Positions 24,465 to 32,112 of a stretch of DNA of 64,000 bases are shown piece by piece. Below the pieces are notes generated by a model, which ran no database searches, had not been told where the DNA came from, and saw only the letters and a program-made list of their open reading frames with translations. The stretch is from Lachnospiraceae bacterium (lineage in GTDB: Bacteria > Bacillota > Clostridia > Lachnospirales > Lachnospiraceae): NCBI GenBank assembly GCA_017428105.1, contig JAFRRM010000023.1:1-64000 (forward strand), read 5' to 3'. The translations under genes were made by a program, and so were the position numbers. Numbering within the stretch: the first letter of the stretch is position 1; each line of letters begins with the position of its first letter.

Positions 24465-25245
24465 CTTCCTCTCCTTTCCGGAGCTCCGGGGGAAATCCCT
24501 CCGGATACAGCTCGATGTTCCTGAGGCACAGACCTTCGGGCGGCGCCGTGGGGCCTGCGAGCCGGCGGTCCTTCGCCGCCAGGATCGCCGGGATCTCTTC
24601 GGGATCCAGCTGGCCGAGCCCGGCTTTGATCAGGGTGCCGGCGATGATGCGCACCATGTTGTAGAGAAAGCCGGTGCCCCGCACCTCGATCTTCAGGAAG
24701 GGGCCGTCTTCCCGCACCGACAGGGACAGGATGCGGCGCACCGTGGTCTCCGCCTGGGAGCCCGCGGCGCAGAAGCTTTTGAAATCATGCTCGCCCACCA
24801 GGTGCGCGCCGGCCCGGCGCATCGCTTCCACGTCCAGAGGGCGGTAGAAAAAGTACGACTGGCGGCGGACCAGGGGATTGGGCAGGGTATCGCGGTAGAT
24901 CGTGTATTCGTAGGTCTTGACGCTGTCGCAGCGGCGGGGATGGAAATCCGGCGCTACTTCGCGGGACGCGCGCACGACGATGTCGTCCGGCAGGCGGCCC
25001 AGGAGCGCGGGGGCGATCTTCTCCGCCGGGATGGGGGACGCCGTGTCGAACACGCACAGATTGCCCAGAGCATGCACGCCGGCGTCCGTGCGGGAGGCGC
25101 CGGATACCCGGATCTCCTCGCCCAGCAGGCCGGTGAGCGCGCCGTTCAGCACTTCTTCCACGGTCAGGCCGGTCGGTTCCAGCTGCCATCCGTGGTAGGC
25201 GGTGCCGTCATAGGCCACTGTCAGCATGATTCGTTTCACAGGCAC
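24451..25245 (-). CDS. truA: tRNA pseudouridine(38-40) synthase
   Basis: 264 residues; the catalytic aspartate lies in SRTDAGVHALGN. The N-terminal MLTVAYDGTAYHGWQ segment and C-terminal FLYNMVRIIAGTLI are characteristic of TruA. It isomerises uridines 38-40 in the anticodon arm. In many Bacillota truA follows ecfA1-ecfA2-ecfT; here ecfT lies 117 bp upstream, with a GC-rich spacer in between that holds no gene. Confidence 0.94.
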   Translation of the reverse strand: MPVKRIMLTVAYDGTAYHGWQLEPTGLTVEEVLNGALTGLLGEEIRVSGASRTDAGVHALGNLCVFDTASPIPAEKIAPALLGRLPDDIVVRASREVAPDFHPRRCDSVKTYEYTIYRDTLPNPLVRRQSYFFYRPLDVEAMRRAGAHLVGEHDFKSFCAAGSQAETTVRRILSLSVREDGPFLKIEVRGTGFLYNMVRIIAGTLIKAGLGQLDPEEIPAILAAKDRRLAGPTAPPEGLCLRNIELYPEGFPPELRKGEEDGSE

Positions 25246-25362
25246 TCCTTTTTCCCGGGGGCCGCCCGGTCTGCGTCTTCTGCCCGGACGGCTGTCCGGT
25301 GCGTCCGGCCCGTCCGGGACTTGGCCCGGTCCGGGCCTCTCTTTTCCGGGGCTTGGCCCGGT

Positions 25363-26151
25363 TTATATGAAGAACATCAAAACAAAGTACAGAATTGTTG
25401 CAGCCATGAAGAAATAATCCGCGGTCCGGAAACGCAGGGGCTTCATGCGGGTGCGTCCTTCGCCGCCGTGATAACAGCGGGCCTCCATGGCGGTGGCCAG
25501 TTCGCCGGCGCGGCGGAAGGCCGAAAACAGAAGGGGGACCAGGACCGGGATCAGGGCTTTGGCGCGGCGGATCAGGTTGCCGCTCTCAAAATCCGCGCCG
25601 CGGGCCATCTGGGCGCGTTCGATCTTGTCGACCTCCGCGGTCAGGACCGGCAGGAAACGCAGGGCGATGGACATCATCATCGCGATCTCATGGACCGGGA
25701 TCCGGATGATCTTCAGAAAAGACAGGCCGCGCTCCAGTCCGTCCGTGATGCCGGTGGGCGTGGTGGTGTAGGTCAGCAGCGAGGAGCTTAAGAGCAGCAG
25801 CGCCAGACGCACCGCCATCTTAGCCGCGGAGATCACGCCTTCGCGGGTGATCCGGAAGAACCAGAAGGAAGCGATCAGCTCGCCCGGCGTCAGGAACAGG
25901 TTCAGAAGGACGCTGAACAGCATCAAAAACAGAATGCCCTTGAGGCCCCGGAGCATGTATTTCAGCGAGATCCGGGACAGAGCAATCTCTGCCGTGATAT
26001 AAATGACAGCCGCCAGGAACCCCCACCAGCTCCCCGTGATGAACAGGGAGACCAGGAACAGGAGGGTCGACAGCAGTTTGGCCCGGGGATCCAGCCGGTG
26101 GATGAAGGAATCCACCGGATAGTACTGGCCGAGCGTCAGGTCCTTGAACAT
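25363..26151 (-). CDS. ecfT: ECF transporter transmembrane component T
   Basis: 262 residues with about five membrane helices and the coupling-helix signature near the C-terminus: MARGADFESGNL (Ala-Arg-Gly) and TAMEARCYHGGEGRTRM (second Ala-Arg motif), which contact the EcfA ATPases. It is the shared membrane scaffold for energy-coupling-factor vitamin transporters. The two ATPase genes normally placed upstream are not present; a cyclophilin gene is there instead. The partners must be encoded elsewhere. Confidence 0.92.
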   Translation of the reverse strand: MFKDLTLGQYYPVDSFIHRLDPRAKLLSTLLFLVSLFITGSWWGFLAAVIYITAEIALSRISLKYMLRGLKGILFLMLFSVLLNLFLTPGELIASFWFFRITREGVISAAKMAVRLALLLLSSSLLTYTTTPTGITDGLERGLSFLKIIRIPVHEIAMMMSIALRFLPVLTAEVDKIERAQMARGADFESGNLIRRAKALIPVLVPLLFSAFRRAGELATAMEARCYHGGEGRTRMKPLRFRTADYFFMAATILYFVLMFFI

Positions 26152-26184
26152 GGCGATCCTTTCCGGCGCGGGGCCGGGCGTTGT

Positions 26185-26673
26185 TTATTCAGCGTCCTTC
26201 ACGATCCTGACGGACTTCATGCGCTGGGGCTTTAACGGCTTGTCGCGGAAATCCGTGCGTGCCGCCGCGATGCGGTCCACGACGTCCAGGCCGCTCACGA
26301 CCTTACCGAACGCCGCATACTGGCCGTCCAGGTGCGGGGAATCCTGATGCATGATGAAGAACTGCGAGCCGGCCGAATCCGGCACCATGGTGCGGGCCAT
26401 GGAAATGACGCCGCGCGTGTGCTTCAGGTCGTTTTTCACGCCGTTGGCAGAAAATTCGCCCTTGATGGTGTAGCCGGGGCCGCCGGTCCCGGTGCCGTTC
26501 GGGCAGCCGCCCTGGATCATGAAGCCGGGAATGACCCGGTGAAAGATCAGTCCGTCGTAAAAGCCTTTTTCGGCCAGTTCCTCAAAGTTTTTCACGGTGA
26601 TCGGGGCGGTCTCCGGATACAGTTCCAGTTCGATCACGCCGCCGTCTTCCATGGTGATGACTGCTTTGCTCAT
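26185..26673 (-). CDS. Cyclophilin-type peptidyl-prolyl isomerase
   Basis: 162 residues, no signal peptide, so cytoplasmic. The cyclophilin core is intact: FHRVIPGFMIQGGCPNGTGTGGPGY with catalytic Arg, then SMARTMVPDSAGSQFFIMH and LDGQYAAFGKVVSGLDVVD. It assists protein folding. It ends 33 bp before the ecfT start and may be co-transcribed with ecfT and truA. Confidence 0.94.
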   Translation of the reverse strand: MSKAVITMEDGGVIELELYPETAPITVKNFEELAEKGFYDGLIFHRVIPGFMIQGGCPNGTGTGGPGYTIKGEFSANGVKNDLKHTRGVISMARTMVPDSAGSQFFIMHQDSPHLDGQYAAFGKVVSGLDVVDRIAAARTDFRDKPLKPQRMKSVRIVKDAE

Positions 26674-26705
26674 ATCGACCTCCGTCTAGAAGCATTATCT
26701 TATAA

Positions 26706-26750
26706 AGAATAACACGGATCCCGCCGAAAATCAACGAGGCCCGTGTTATT
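26706..26750 (-). terminator. Likely terminator of thiamine operon
   Basis: Arms AATAACACGG / CCGTGTTATT (10 bp perfect) enclosing ~23 bases, then CTTTAT on the minus strand. It lies 35 bp after the cytX stop and 33 bp before the cyclophilin start. Confidence 0.6.
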
Positions 26751-26785
26751 TCCCGGGAAACGCCCCGGATGACCGGTCCGGCGCG

Positions 26786-27964
26786 TCATGCGCGGCGTCT
26801 GCCGATGCGGCCGGCCGCCCAGCACAGCGCCATCGTGAGGAGCATGTCCGGCAGGGAGTTGCCGACGGGGATGTCCAGCGTCATGAGGAAGCGGTAGGCG
26901 GCGAAGCCGAGGAGCCAGATGATGAGGTTCTTCCAGTCGAAGGCGCGGCCGCTGCGGTCTTTCTTCAGCAGGAAGAAGTCTGCGATCTGGATGGCGATCA
27001 TGGGGGCGAAGACAGAACCGATCAGGTACAGGAAGTCCGTGATGTCATCCATCGGGAAGAGGACCGCGCCGGCGGTGCCCAGGACGGCGGCGCCCACGGC
27101 GACCCATTTGCCGGGGATCTTTTCGGAGATGGATTCGCTGGAAACGCCGGCCGAATAGGCGTCCATGAAGGTGGTGGTCACCGTGGAGAGCACGATGATC
27201 AGCAGGCCGCCCGCGCCGAGCCCGGCTTTGAGAATGATCTGCGCAATGTCCGATTCGCCCGCGAAGATGGCCGCGCCCATGCCGATGACGTACATCCAGC
27301 AGCTGACCAGCCCGTAGACGGCGGCGCTGGCGGCGGTGGCTTTGACGGGCTTCGCGGCGGTGCGCGTGTAGTCGCTGATGAGCGGCAGCCAGGACAGGGG
27401 CATAGCCACGGACAGTTCCACGGCCGCGCCGAAGCTCATGGCTTCCTCCGCCGCCCCGCCGGATGCCGCGCCGCCCCGGAAGATCACCACGCTGAGGATG
27501 ATGGTCAGGATGAACAGGGCCGACATGGCGGCGATGTTGAGTTTCTCCAGGTTTTTGATCCCGATCAGGATCCAGAGCACGATCAGCCCGCCGATCACCA
27601 GGCACCAGACCCAGCGCCCGGCCGCCAGCACGCCTTCCGCGGCCAGCGAGCCGTCATAGATCATGATGGCGGTCCAGCCCAGCAGCTGCAGCACGTTCAG
27701 GGCCGCGAAGAGCAGCGCGCCTTTCCCGCCGAAGCTCATTTTGACCGTTTCCATGGCGCTCTTTTCGCTGCGGGCACCGATGAGGCCGGCCAGGAAAAGC
27801 AGCACGCAGCCGATGACGTGGCCCAGCAGGATGGCTAAAAGGCCCTTGCCGAAGCCCAGCGGTGCGAAATACGTCCCCGTCAGGATCTCCGCCAGCGAGA
27901 CGCCGGCGCCGAACCAGATGAGGCTGTTTTCGAATACGGACGTCTTCTTCTCTCCCGCGCTCAT
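26786..27964 (-). CDS. cytX: Hydroxymethylpyrimidine permease
   Basis: 392 residues, twelve hydrophobic segments, NCS1 (nucleobase:cation symporter) family: SLIWFGAGVSLAEILTGTYFAPLGFG at the start and LSWLPLISDYTR in the middle are typical of the CytX subfamily. It probably imports HMP, the pyrimidine part of thiamine. The assignment is strengthened by its position as last gene of the thi operon, overlapping thiD by four bases, and by the upstream TPP riboswitch. Confidence 0.88.
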   Translation of the reverse strand: MSAGEKKTSVFENSLIWFGAGVSLAEILTGTYFAPLGFGKGLLAILLGHVIGCVLLFLAGLIGARSEKSAMETVKMSFGGKGALLFAALNVLQLLGWTAIMIYDGSLAAEGVLAAGRWVWCLVIGGLIVLWILIGIKNLEKLNIAAMSALFILTIILSVVIFRGGAASGGAAEEAMSFGAAVELSVAMPLSWLPLISDYTRTAAKPVKATAASAAVYGLVSCWMYVIGMGAAIFAGESDIAQIILKAGLGAGGLLIIVLSTVTTTFMDAYSAGVSSESISEKIPGKWVAVGAAVLGTAGAVLFPMDDITDFLYLIGSVFAPMIAIQIADFFLLKKDRSGRAFDWKNLIIWLLGFAAYRFLMTLDIPVGNSLPDMLLTMALCWAAGRIGRRRA

Positions 27965-28770
27965 TCTCCTGCCTCCTCCGCGAACGGACCGGTCAGTGCG
28001 AAATTATGCGCCATGGGGCCGCTGCCCGCCCCCAGGTCCAGCATGGCCGCCAGGGCGCCGGAGATGTATTCCTTCGCGCGCCGCACGGACTCCTCCAGGG
28101 AGAAGCCCTTGGCCAGGTTGGAGGCGATGGCGCTGGACAGCGTGCAGCCCGTGCCGTGGGTGTTGGGGTTGGGGATGCGCCGGCCGTTGAACCAGGTCAG
28201 GCGGCCATCCGCGTAGAGGAGATCGTTGGCGTCATTGACGGTGTGACCGCCCTTCAGCAGGACGGCACAGGAAAATTTTCCTCCAATTGATGCAGCCGCG
28301 CGTTCCATGTCGGCGGCATCAGTGATTTTTTCTCCGAAAAGCACTTCTGCTTCCGGTACGTTCGGCGTCAGCAGGTCCGCCAGCGGGAACAGTTCCCGGC
28401 AGAGGCATTCCACCGCCTCCTCGCGGATCAGGCGGGCGCCGCTGGTGGCCACCATGACCGGATCCACCACGGTCCACCGGGGCCGGTAGCGCCGCAGGCG
28501 TTCCGCGATCACTTCGATGAGCCCCTCCGAGGCCACCATCCCGATCTTGACCGCCTCCGGCTTAAGATCCGTGAAAACGCTGTCGATCTGCAGGCCCAGG
28601 AATTCCGGGCTCACTTCATGGATCCCCTGTACGCCGGTCGTATTCTGGGCGGTCAGGGCCGTGATCGCACTGGCGGCAAATACGCCGTTCATGGTCATGG
28701 TCTTGATATCCGCCTGGATGCCGGCGCCTCCGCCGGAATCGCTCCCGGCGATCGTCAATACTACTTTCAT
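27961..28770 (-). CDS. thiD: HMP/HMP-phosphate kinase
   Basis: 269 residues, ribokinase fold. IAGSDSGGGAGIQADIK at the N-terminus and NTHGTGCTLSSAIASNLA near the C-terminus (catalytic cysteine and anion hole) are the ThiD hallmarks. It phosphorylates hydroxymethylpyrimidine twice to HMP-pyrophosphate, the pyrimidine donor for ThiE. The imported substrate is supplied by the overlapping cytX. Confidence 0.94.
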   Translation of the reverse strand: MKVVLTIAGSDSGGGAGIQADIKTMTMNGVFAASAITALTAQNTTGVQGIHEVSPEFLGLQIDSVFTDLKPEAVKIGMVASEGLIEVIAERLRRYRPRWTVVDPVMVATSGARLIREEAVECLCRELFPLADLLTPNVPEAEVLFGEKITDAADMERAAASIGGKFSCAVLLKGGHTVNDANDLLYADGRLTWFNGRRIPNPNTHGTGCTLSSAIASNLAKGFSLEESVRRAKEYISGALAAMLDLGAGSGPMAHNFALTGPFAEEAGE

Positions 28771-28872
28771 CTTCTCTCCTTTTCGTGTGAGTGCTTCAGT
28801 ATGTATAACGTTTTCTATAGCGGCGGAGAGTGGTGCCCCCGGTCCGCCGCTGTCAGATGTTCCTCCCGCTTA

Positions 28873-29583
28873 TTATTTGCGGCGGAACCAGCCTTTCTTC
28901 TCTTTCTGCTCTTTCGGTTCCTCGCCGCCGCCCATCTTCTTCCACAGCGGATCCAGGTCCGTGAAGTTCTCCAGGTACACGTCCGCCGTCCGCTTCATTT
29001 CTTCCTGCTTGGCCTCGCTGACCCAGTCGTACACGCCCACGGTCACGAACCCGGCTTTTTTTGCCGTTTTCACCGCATGCAGCGCGTCCTCGAAGACCAG
29101 CGTCTGTTCCGGTTTCGCGTGCAGCCGCTTTGCCGCTTCCAGGAAGATGGCCGGGCCGTTCTTGCCCTCGCCGATCTCCGCCGCGGTGACGATCCCCTCG
29201 AAATAGTCGAGCAGGCCCCAGCGGTTCAGAGCCACTTCCACCAGCGGGCGGTCCGTCACGGTGGCGACGATCAGCGGGATCCCGCGCATCTGCAGCTCGT
29301 CGATCAGCTCGCGCACGCCTTCTTTGAGCGGCGTCTCCCCGCGGTAGAAGGCTTCCATCGCCTTATTGACGCCCGCCAGGATCTCCTCCGGGGTCTGCTC
29401 GATCCCGTACTCGCGGATCAGGTAGTCCGCGGCCTCGGGCAGGGTCATGTCGAAGATCACCTGCGCCAGCCCTGGCCGGGCCTGCTTTCCCAGCCCCGCC
29501 AGATACACGTCAGGAGCCTTTTCCCAGTGTCCGTTGGAATCCAGCAGGGTGCCGTCCATGTCAAAGATCGCCGCTCTGATCAT
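28873..29583 (-). CDS. HAD-family phosphatase in thiamine operon
   Basis: 236 residues with all HAD motifs: FDMDGTLLDS (motif I nucleophile), IVATVTDRP (motif II Thr), and FEDALHAVKTAKKAGF (motif III/IV). The cap is of the alpha-helical phosphoglycolate-phosphatase type. The C-terminal ~25 residues are lysine-rich. Position inside the thi operon, overlapping thiE by four bases, suggests it acts on a thiamine-pathway phosphate such as thiamine phosphate, but that is inference. A 102-bp gap separates it from thiD. Confidence 0.85.
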   Translation of the reverse strand: MIRAAIFDMDGTLLDSNGHWEKAPDVYLAGLGKQARPGLAQVIFDMTLPEAADYLIREYGIEQTPEEILAGVNKAMEAFYRGETPLKEGVRELIDELQMRGIPLIVATVTDRPLVEVALNRWGLLDYFEGIVTAAEIGEGKNGPAIFLEAAKRLHAKPEQTLVFEDALHAVKTAKKAGFVTVGVYDWVSEAKQEEMKRTADVYLENFTDLDPLWKKMGGGEEPKEQKEKKGWFRRK

Positions 29584-30221
29584 ACGTTCAGTTCCTTTCT
29601 CACCAGGTCCCTAAGATCCGCCGCGGCCGCCCGGATGTCCGGCGCCGCGAAGATCGCGCTGACCACCGCCACGCCGTCGATCCCGCTGCCTGCCAGCTTC
29701 GGCAGCGTCTCCTTCGAGATCCCGCCGATGGCCACCACGGGGATGTCCACCGCTTCGCAGATCGCCTGCAGCGTCTCATAGCTCACCCAGTCCGCGTCCG
29801 GCTTGGTCCCGGTGTAGAACACCGCGCCCACGCCCAGATAATCCGCGCCGTCCGCCTGCGCCTGCAGCGCCTGCTCCACGGTCTGCGCGGACACGCCCAG
29901 CAGCTTGTCCGGGCCGATCAGCTGCCGCACCAGCGAAGCCGGGGCGTCGTGCTGGCCGATATGGATCCCGTCCGCATCGCTTTTGATGGCGATCTCCACG
30001 TCGTCGTTGATGATCAGCGGCACGTCATAGCGCTCGCAGAGCTTTTTGAGTTCCCGGGCTTCCTGCAGAAATGCCTCTTCGTCCAGTTCCTTTTCCCTGA
30101 GCTGCAGGCAGGTGGCACCGCCCTGAAGGGCTTCCTCCGCCTGCTCATACAGCGTCCGGCCGTTCAGCCAGGCGCGGTCCGTCACCGCGTACAGCGGCAT
30201 CCATTCCTTACAGGCATTCAT
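29580..30221 (-). CDS. thiE: Thiamine-phosphate synthase
   Basis: 213 residues, TIM-barrel fold: YAVTDRAWL at the start, CLQLREKELDE (Gln/Arg/Lys of the pyrophosphate site), LIINDDVEIA and DGIHIGQHD, and a C-terminal GIDGVAVVSAIF. It joins HMP-pyrophosphate with thiazole phosphate. It overlaps thiM by 14 bp and the HAD gene by 4 bp. Confidence 0.95.
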   Translation of the reverse strand: MNACKEWMPLYAVTDRAWLNGRTLYEQAEEALQGGATCLQLREKELDEEAFLQEARELKKLCERYDVPLIINDDVEIAIKSDADGIHIGQHDAPASLVRQLIGPDKLLGVSAQTVEQALQAQADGADYLGVGAVFYTGTKPDADWVSYETLQAICEAVDIPVVAIGGISKETLPKLAGSGIDGVAVVSAIFAAPDIRAAAADLRDLVRKELNV

Positions 30222-31041
30222 ATTTTGCTCCTTCTTCCAGCTGCGCGCCGGTCAGGTTGTAAACGGCGTCGATGATGTAATTGCGGTAGCTGGAGTTGCC
30301 ATCCGCCGCGGAAAGCCGCGCATGGGCGATCTCGCCGCACAGCCCCATGGCGCAGACCGCCGCGCACACCGCTTCGAACGGACGCTCCGGGTTCGCCACC
30401 ACGTACGCCGTCGTCATGGCGGACAGCATGCAGCCTGTGCCCGTGATGCGGCTCATCATCGGATGGCCGTTGCGGATCAGGCAGACCCGTTCTCCGTCCG
30501 TGATCACGTCCGTGGCGCCGGTGATCGCGATCACAGCCCCGGTCTTTTCCGCCAGTCCTTTGGCAAACGCGATCACGCTGTCCTGATTGGCTGCATTCAG
30601 CTGGTCCGCCTCATCCGCGTCCACGCCCTTCGTGGTGGCGCTGCCCTGGGCGAGGGCCTTGATCTCCGAGATATTGCCGCGGATCACGGAGAGCTTCAGC
30701 GCGTCCAGCAGCCCCGCCGCCGTCTCCGTCCGCAGTCTGGACGCGCCGGCGCCCACGGGATCCAGCAGCACCGGATGCTCCAGTTCGTTGGCCCGCTTCC
30801 CCGCAAGGTACATGGCCGGGATCGTGCGCGCGTTCAGCGTCCCGATGTTGATGTTCAGGCCGCCGCAGATGGAAGTGATGTCCTCCACGTCGCCCGCGTC
30901 GTCCGACATGATGGGCGAGCCGCCGCAGGCCAGCAGGATGTTGGCGCAGTCGTTCACCGTCACATAGTTGGTGATGTTGTGCACCAGAGGGGTCCTGGCG
31001 CGGACATTGTCCAGCATTTCCGCCAGATTCAAGTTTTTCAT
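30208..31041 (-). CDS. thiM: Hydroxyethylthiazole kinase
   Basis: 277 residues. PLVHNITNYVTVNDCANILLACGGSP-type N-terminus (substrate pocket), GASRLRTETA and ITGTGCMLSAMTTAY (catalytic Cys and phosphate loop) identify ThiM. It phosphorylates the thiazole alcohol salvaged from the medium. With ThiD and no thiazole or pyrimidine synthesis genes (thiC, thiG, thiH) here, this operon is a salvage pathway. Confidence 0.95.
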   Translation of the reverse strand: MKNLNLAEMLDNVRARTPLVHNITNYVTVNDCANILLACGGSPIMSDDAGDVEDITSICGGLNINIGTLNARTIPAMYLAGKRANELEHPVLLDPVGAGASRLRTETAAGLLDALKLSVIRGNISEIKALAQGSATTKGVDADEADQLNAANQDSVIAFAKGLAEKTGAVIAITGATDVITDGERVCLIRNGHPMMSRITGTGCMLSAMTTAYVVANPERPFEAVCAAVCAMGLCGEIAHARLSAADGNSSYRNYIIDAVYNLTGAQLEEGAKYECL

Positions 31042-31685
31042 ATATGTTCACCTTCTTTCAGTTGAGACTGCATGATCAGTAAAATACCGCCGCGGAAAGA
31101 GATCTCCGCCGCGGGGGCGGTCCAGTGGTTGCTCACGCCCAGTGGGAAGCGGCTCTCCAGGAAGAGGCCTTCGCCGTCGTATTTCGTGCCTTTCAGGGTC
31201 AGGCCTTCCACCCGGTCCGACAGCGCGAACAGGGACAGGGACAGGTCCTCCCGCCGGGGCAGGATCAGCGGGCACGCCTCGGGACCGGCAACCAGCGCCT
31301 CCGTATCCGCGCCGATCAGCCTCACCCACGCCGCGCCGCGGCTCACCGCATACGCGCCGCCCTGCAGATTGGCCAGCGTATGATCCAGCCGCCCGCCGAA
31401 CGCGCACAGGATCACGATCTCCCGGAATCCCGCCGCCAGCGCTTCCTTCACCGCCAGCATCGTATCCGTATCGTCCTTCCGGCTGGGCACGCGCTTCACC
31501 GGCACCGCCTCCGGCGCCGGCGCGGAATCGAAATCCCCCACGGCCAGATCCGGCTTCAGCCCCAGCCGCTCCGCATACCGCCAGCCGATATCGCAGGCGA
31601 TGACGTACGCCGGCCGTTCCTCTTTCAACTCCTCCGGCATCCCGCAGAACTCCCCGCCGGTCACGATAAGACAGCACCTGTCCAT
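31038..31685 (-). CDS. thiN: Thiamine pyrophosphokinase
   Basis: 215 residues. ACDIGWRYAERLGLKPDLAVGDFDS at the N-terminal domain, SRKDDTDTMLAVKEAL and ILCAFGGRLDHTLANLQG are conserved TPK motifs with catalytic Asp residues. It converts thiamine to TPP, allowing use of imported thiamine. It is the first gene of the operon; GAGGAG precedes the ATG and it overlaps thiM by four bases. Confidence 0.94.
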   Translation of the reverse strand: MDRCCLIVTGGEFCGMPEELKEERPAYVIACDIGWRYAERLGLKPDLAVGDFDSAPAPEAVPVKRVPSRKDDTDTMLAVKEALAAGFREIVILCAFGGRLDHTLANLQGGAYAVSRGAAWVRLIGADTEALVAGPEACPLILPRREDLSLSLFALSDRVEGLTLKGTKYDGEGLFLESRFPLGVSNHWTAPAAEISFRGGILLIMQSQLKEGEHI

Positions 31686-31698
31686 ATTTTCTCCTCAT

Positions 31699-31789
31699 CT
31701 GACAGGGGGACGGTTCCTTTGTCAGCTTTTCTGACAGGGGGACGGTTCCTTTGTCAGCTTTTCTGACAGGGGAACGGTTCTTTTGTCAG
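31699..31789. repeat. Three REP-like units in tandem, 32-bp period
   Basis: Units at 31699-31725, 31731-31757 and 31763-31789, each a 27-bp palindrome-ended unit (CTGACA...TGTCAG, core GGGGACGGTTCC, last copy GGGAACGGTTCT) joined by CTTTT. They are the same family as the cluster at 5.8 kb and lie in the thi leader, between the riboswitch terminator and the thiN start. A degenerate inverted copy follows at about 32003-32029. Confidence 0.85.
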
Positions 31790-31804
31790 CTTTTTCTCTG
31801 CCAC

Positions 31805-31830
31805 ACAAAAACCGCCCGGCAGGGGCGGTC
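31805..31830 (-). terminator. Riboswitch-controlled terminator
   Basis: Minus-strand stem ACCGCCC / GGGCGGT followed by TTTTTGTG, 18 bp after the TPP aptamer. It is the probable expression platform: TPP binding would favour termination before thiN. Confidence 0.85.
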
Positions 31831-31847
31831 CTTGTTTCGCTCAAATA

Positions 31848-31938
31848 ATCCTCTCCCTCCGCCGGCATTACCCGGATCAGGTAAAGGGTCGAAGCTTCCC
31901 GCTTCCTCTCAGCCTGTCACACAAGCTCCCCTGCTGCC
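31848..31938 (-). promoter_or_regulatory. TPP riboswitch (THI element)
   Basis: The minus strand shows the aptamer core in order: AGGGGAGC, GGCTGAGAGG (the HMP-binding CUGAGA), GACCCTTTACCTGATCC and GGGTAATGCCGGCGGAGGGA. These are the invariant blocks of the thi-box. It controls the thiN-thiM-thiE-HAD-thiD-cytX operon that starts at 31685. Confidence 0.96.
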
Positions 31939-32112
31939 CGTATCATACCACGGGGAGCCGGGCGGTGCAATCCCTCTCGCGCATTTTTTCCGCTTTGGCG
32001 AAAAACCTGACGAAAGAACCGTCCCTTTCTCATCTTCTGCTTGCATTTTCCGCAATTTATGCGAAAATAGAAAGGTAGTACACTTATCCAACGCGGAAGG
32101 AATGAAGCGCTT

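Noticed and set aside
31699..31789. Short CRISPR array
   Set aside because: The units are palindrome-ended with constant 5-base joints instead of unique ~30-base spacers, they recur elsewhere in the window, and no cas genes are present.
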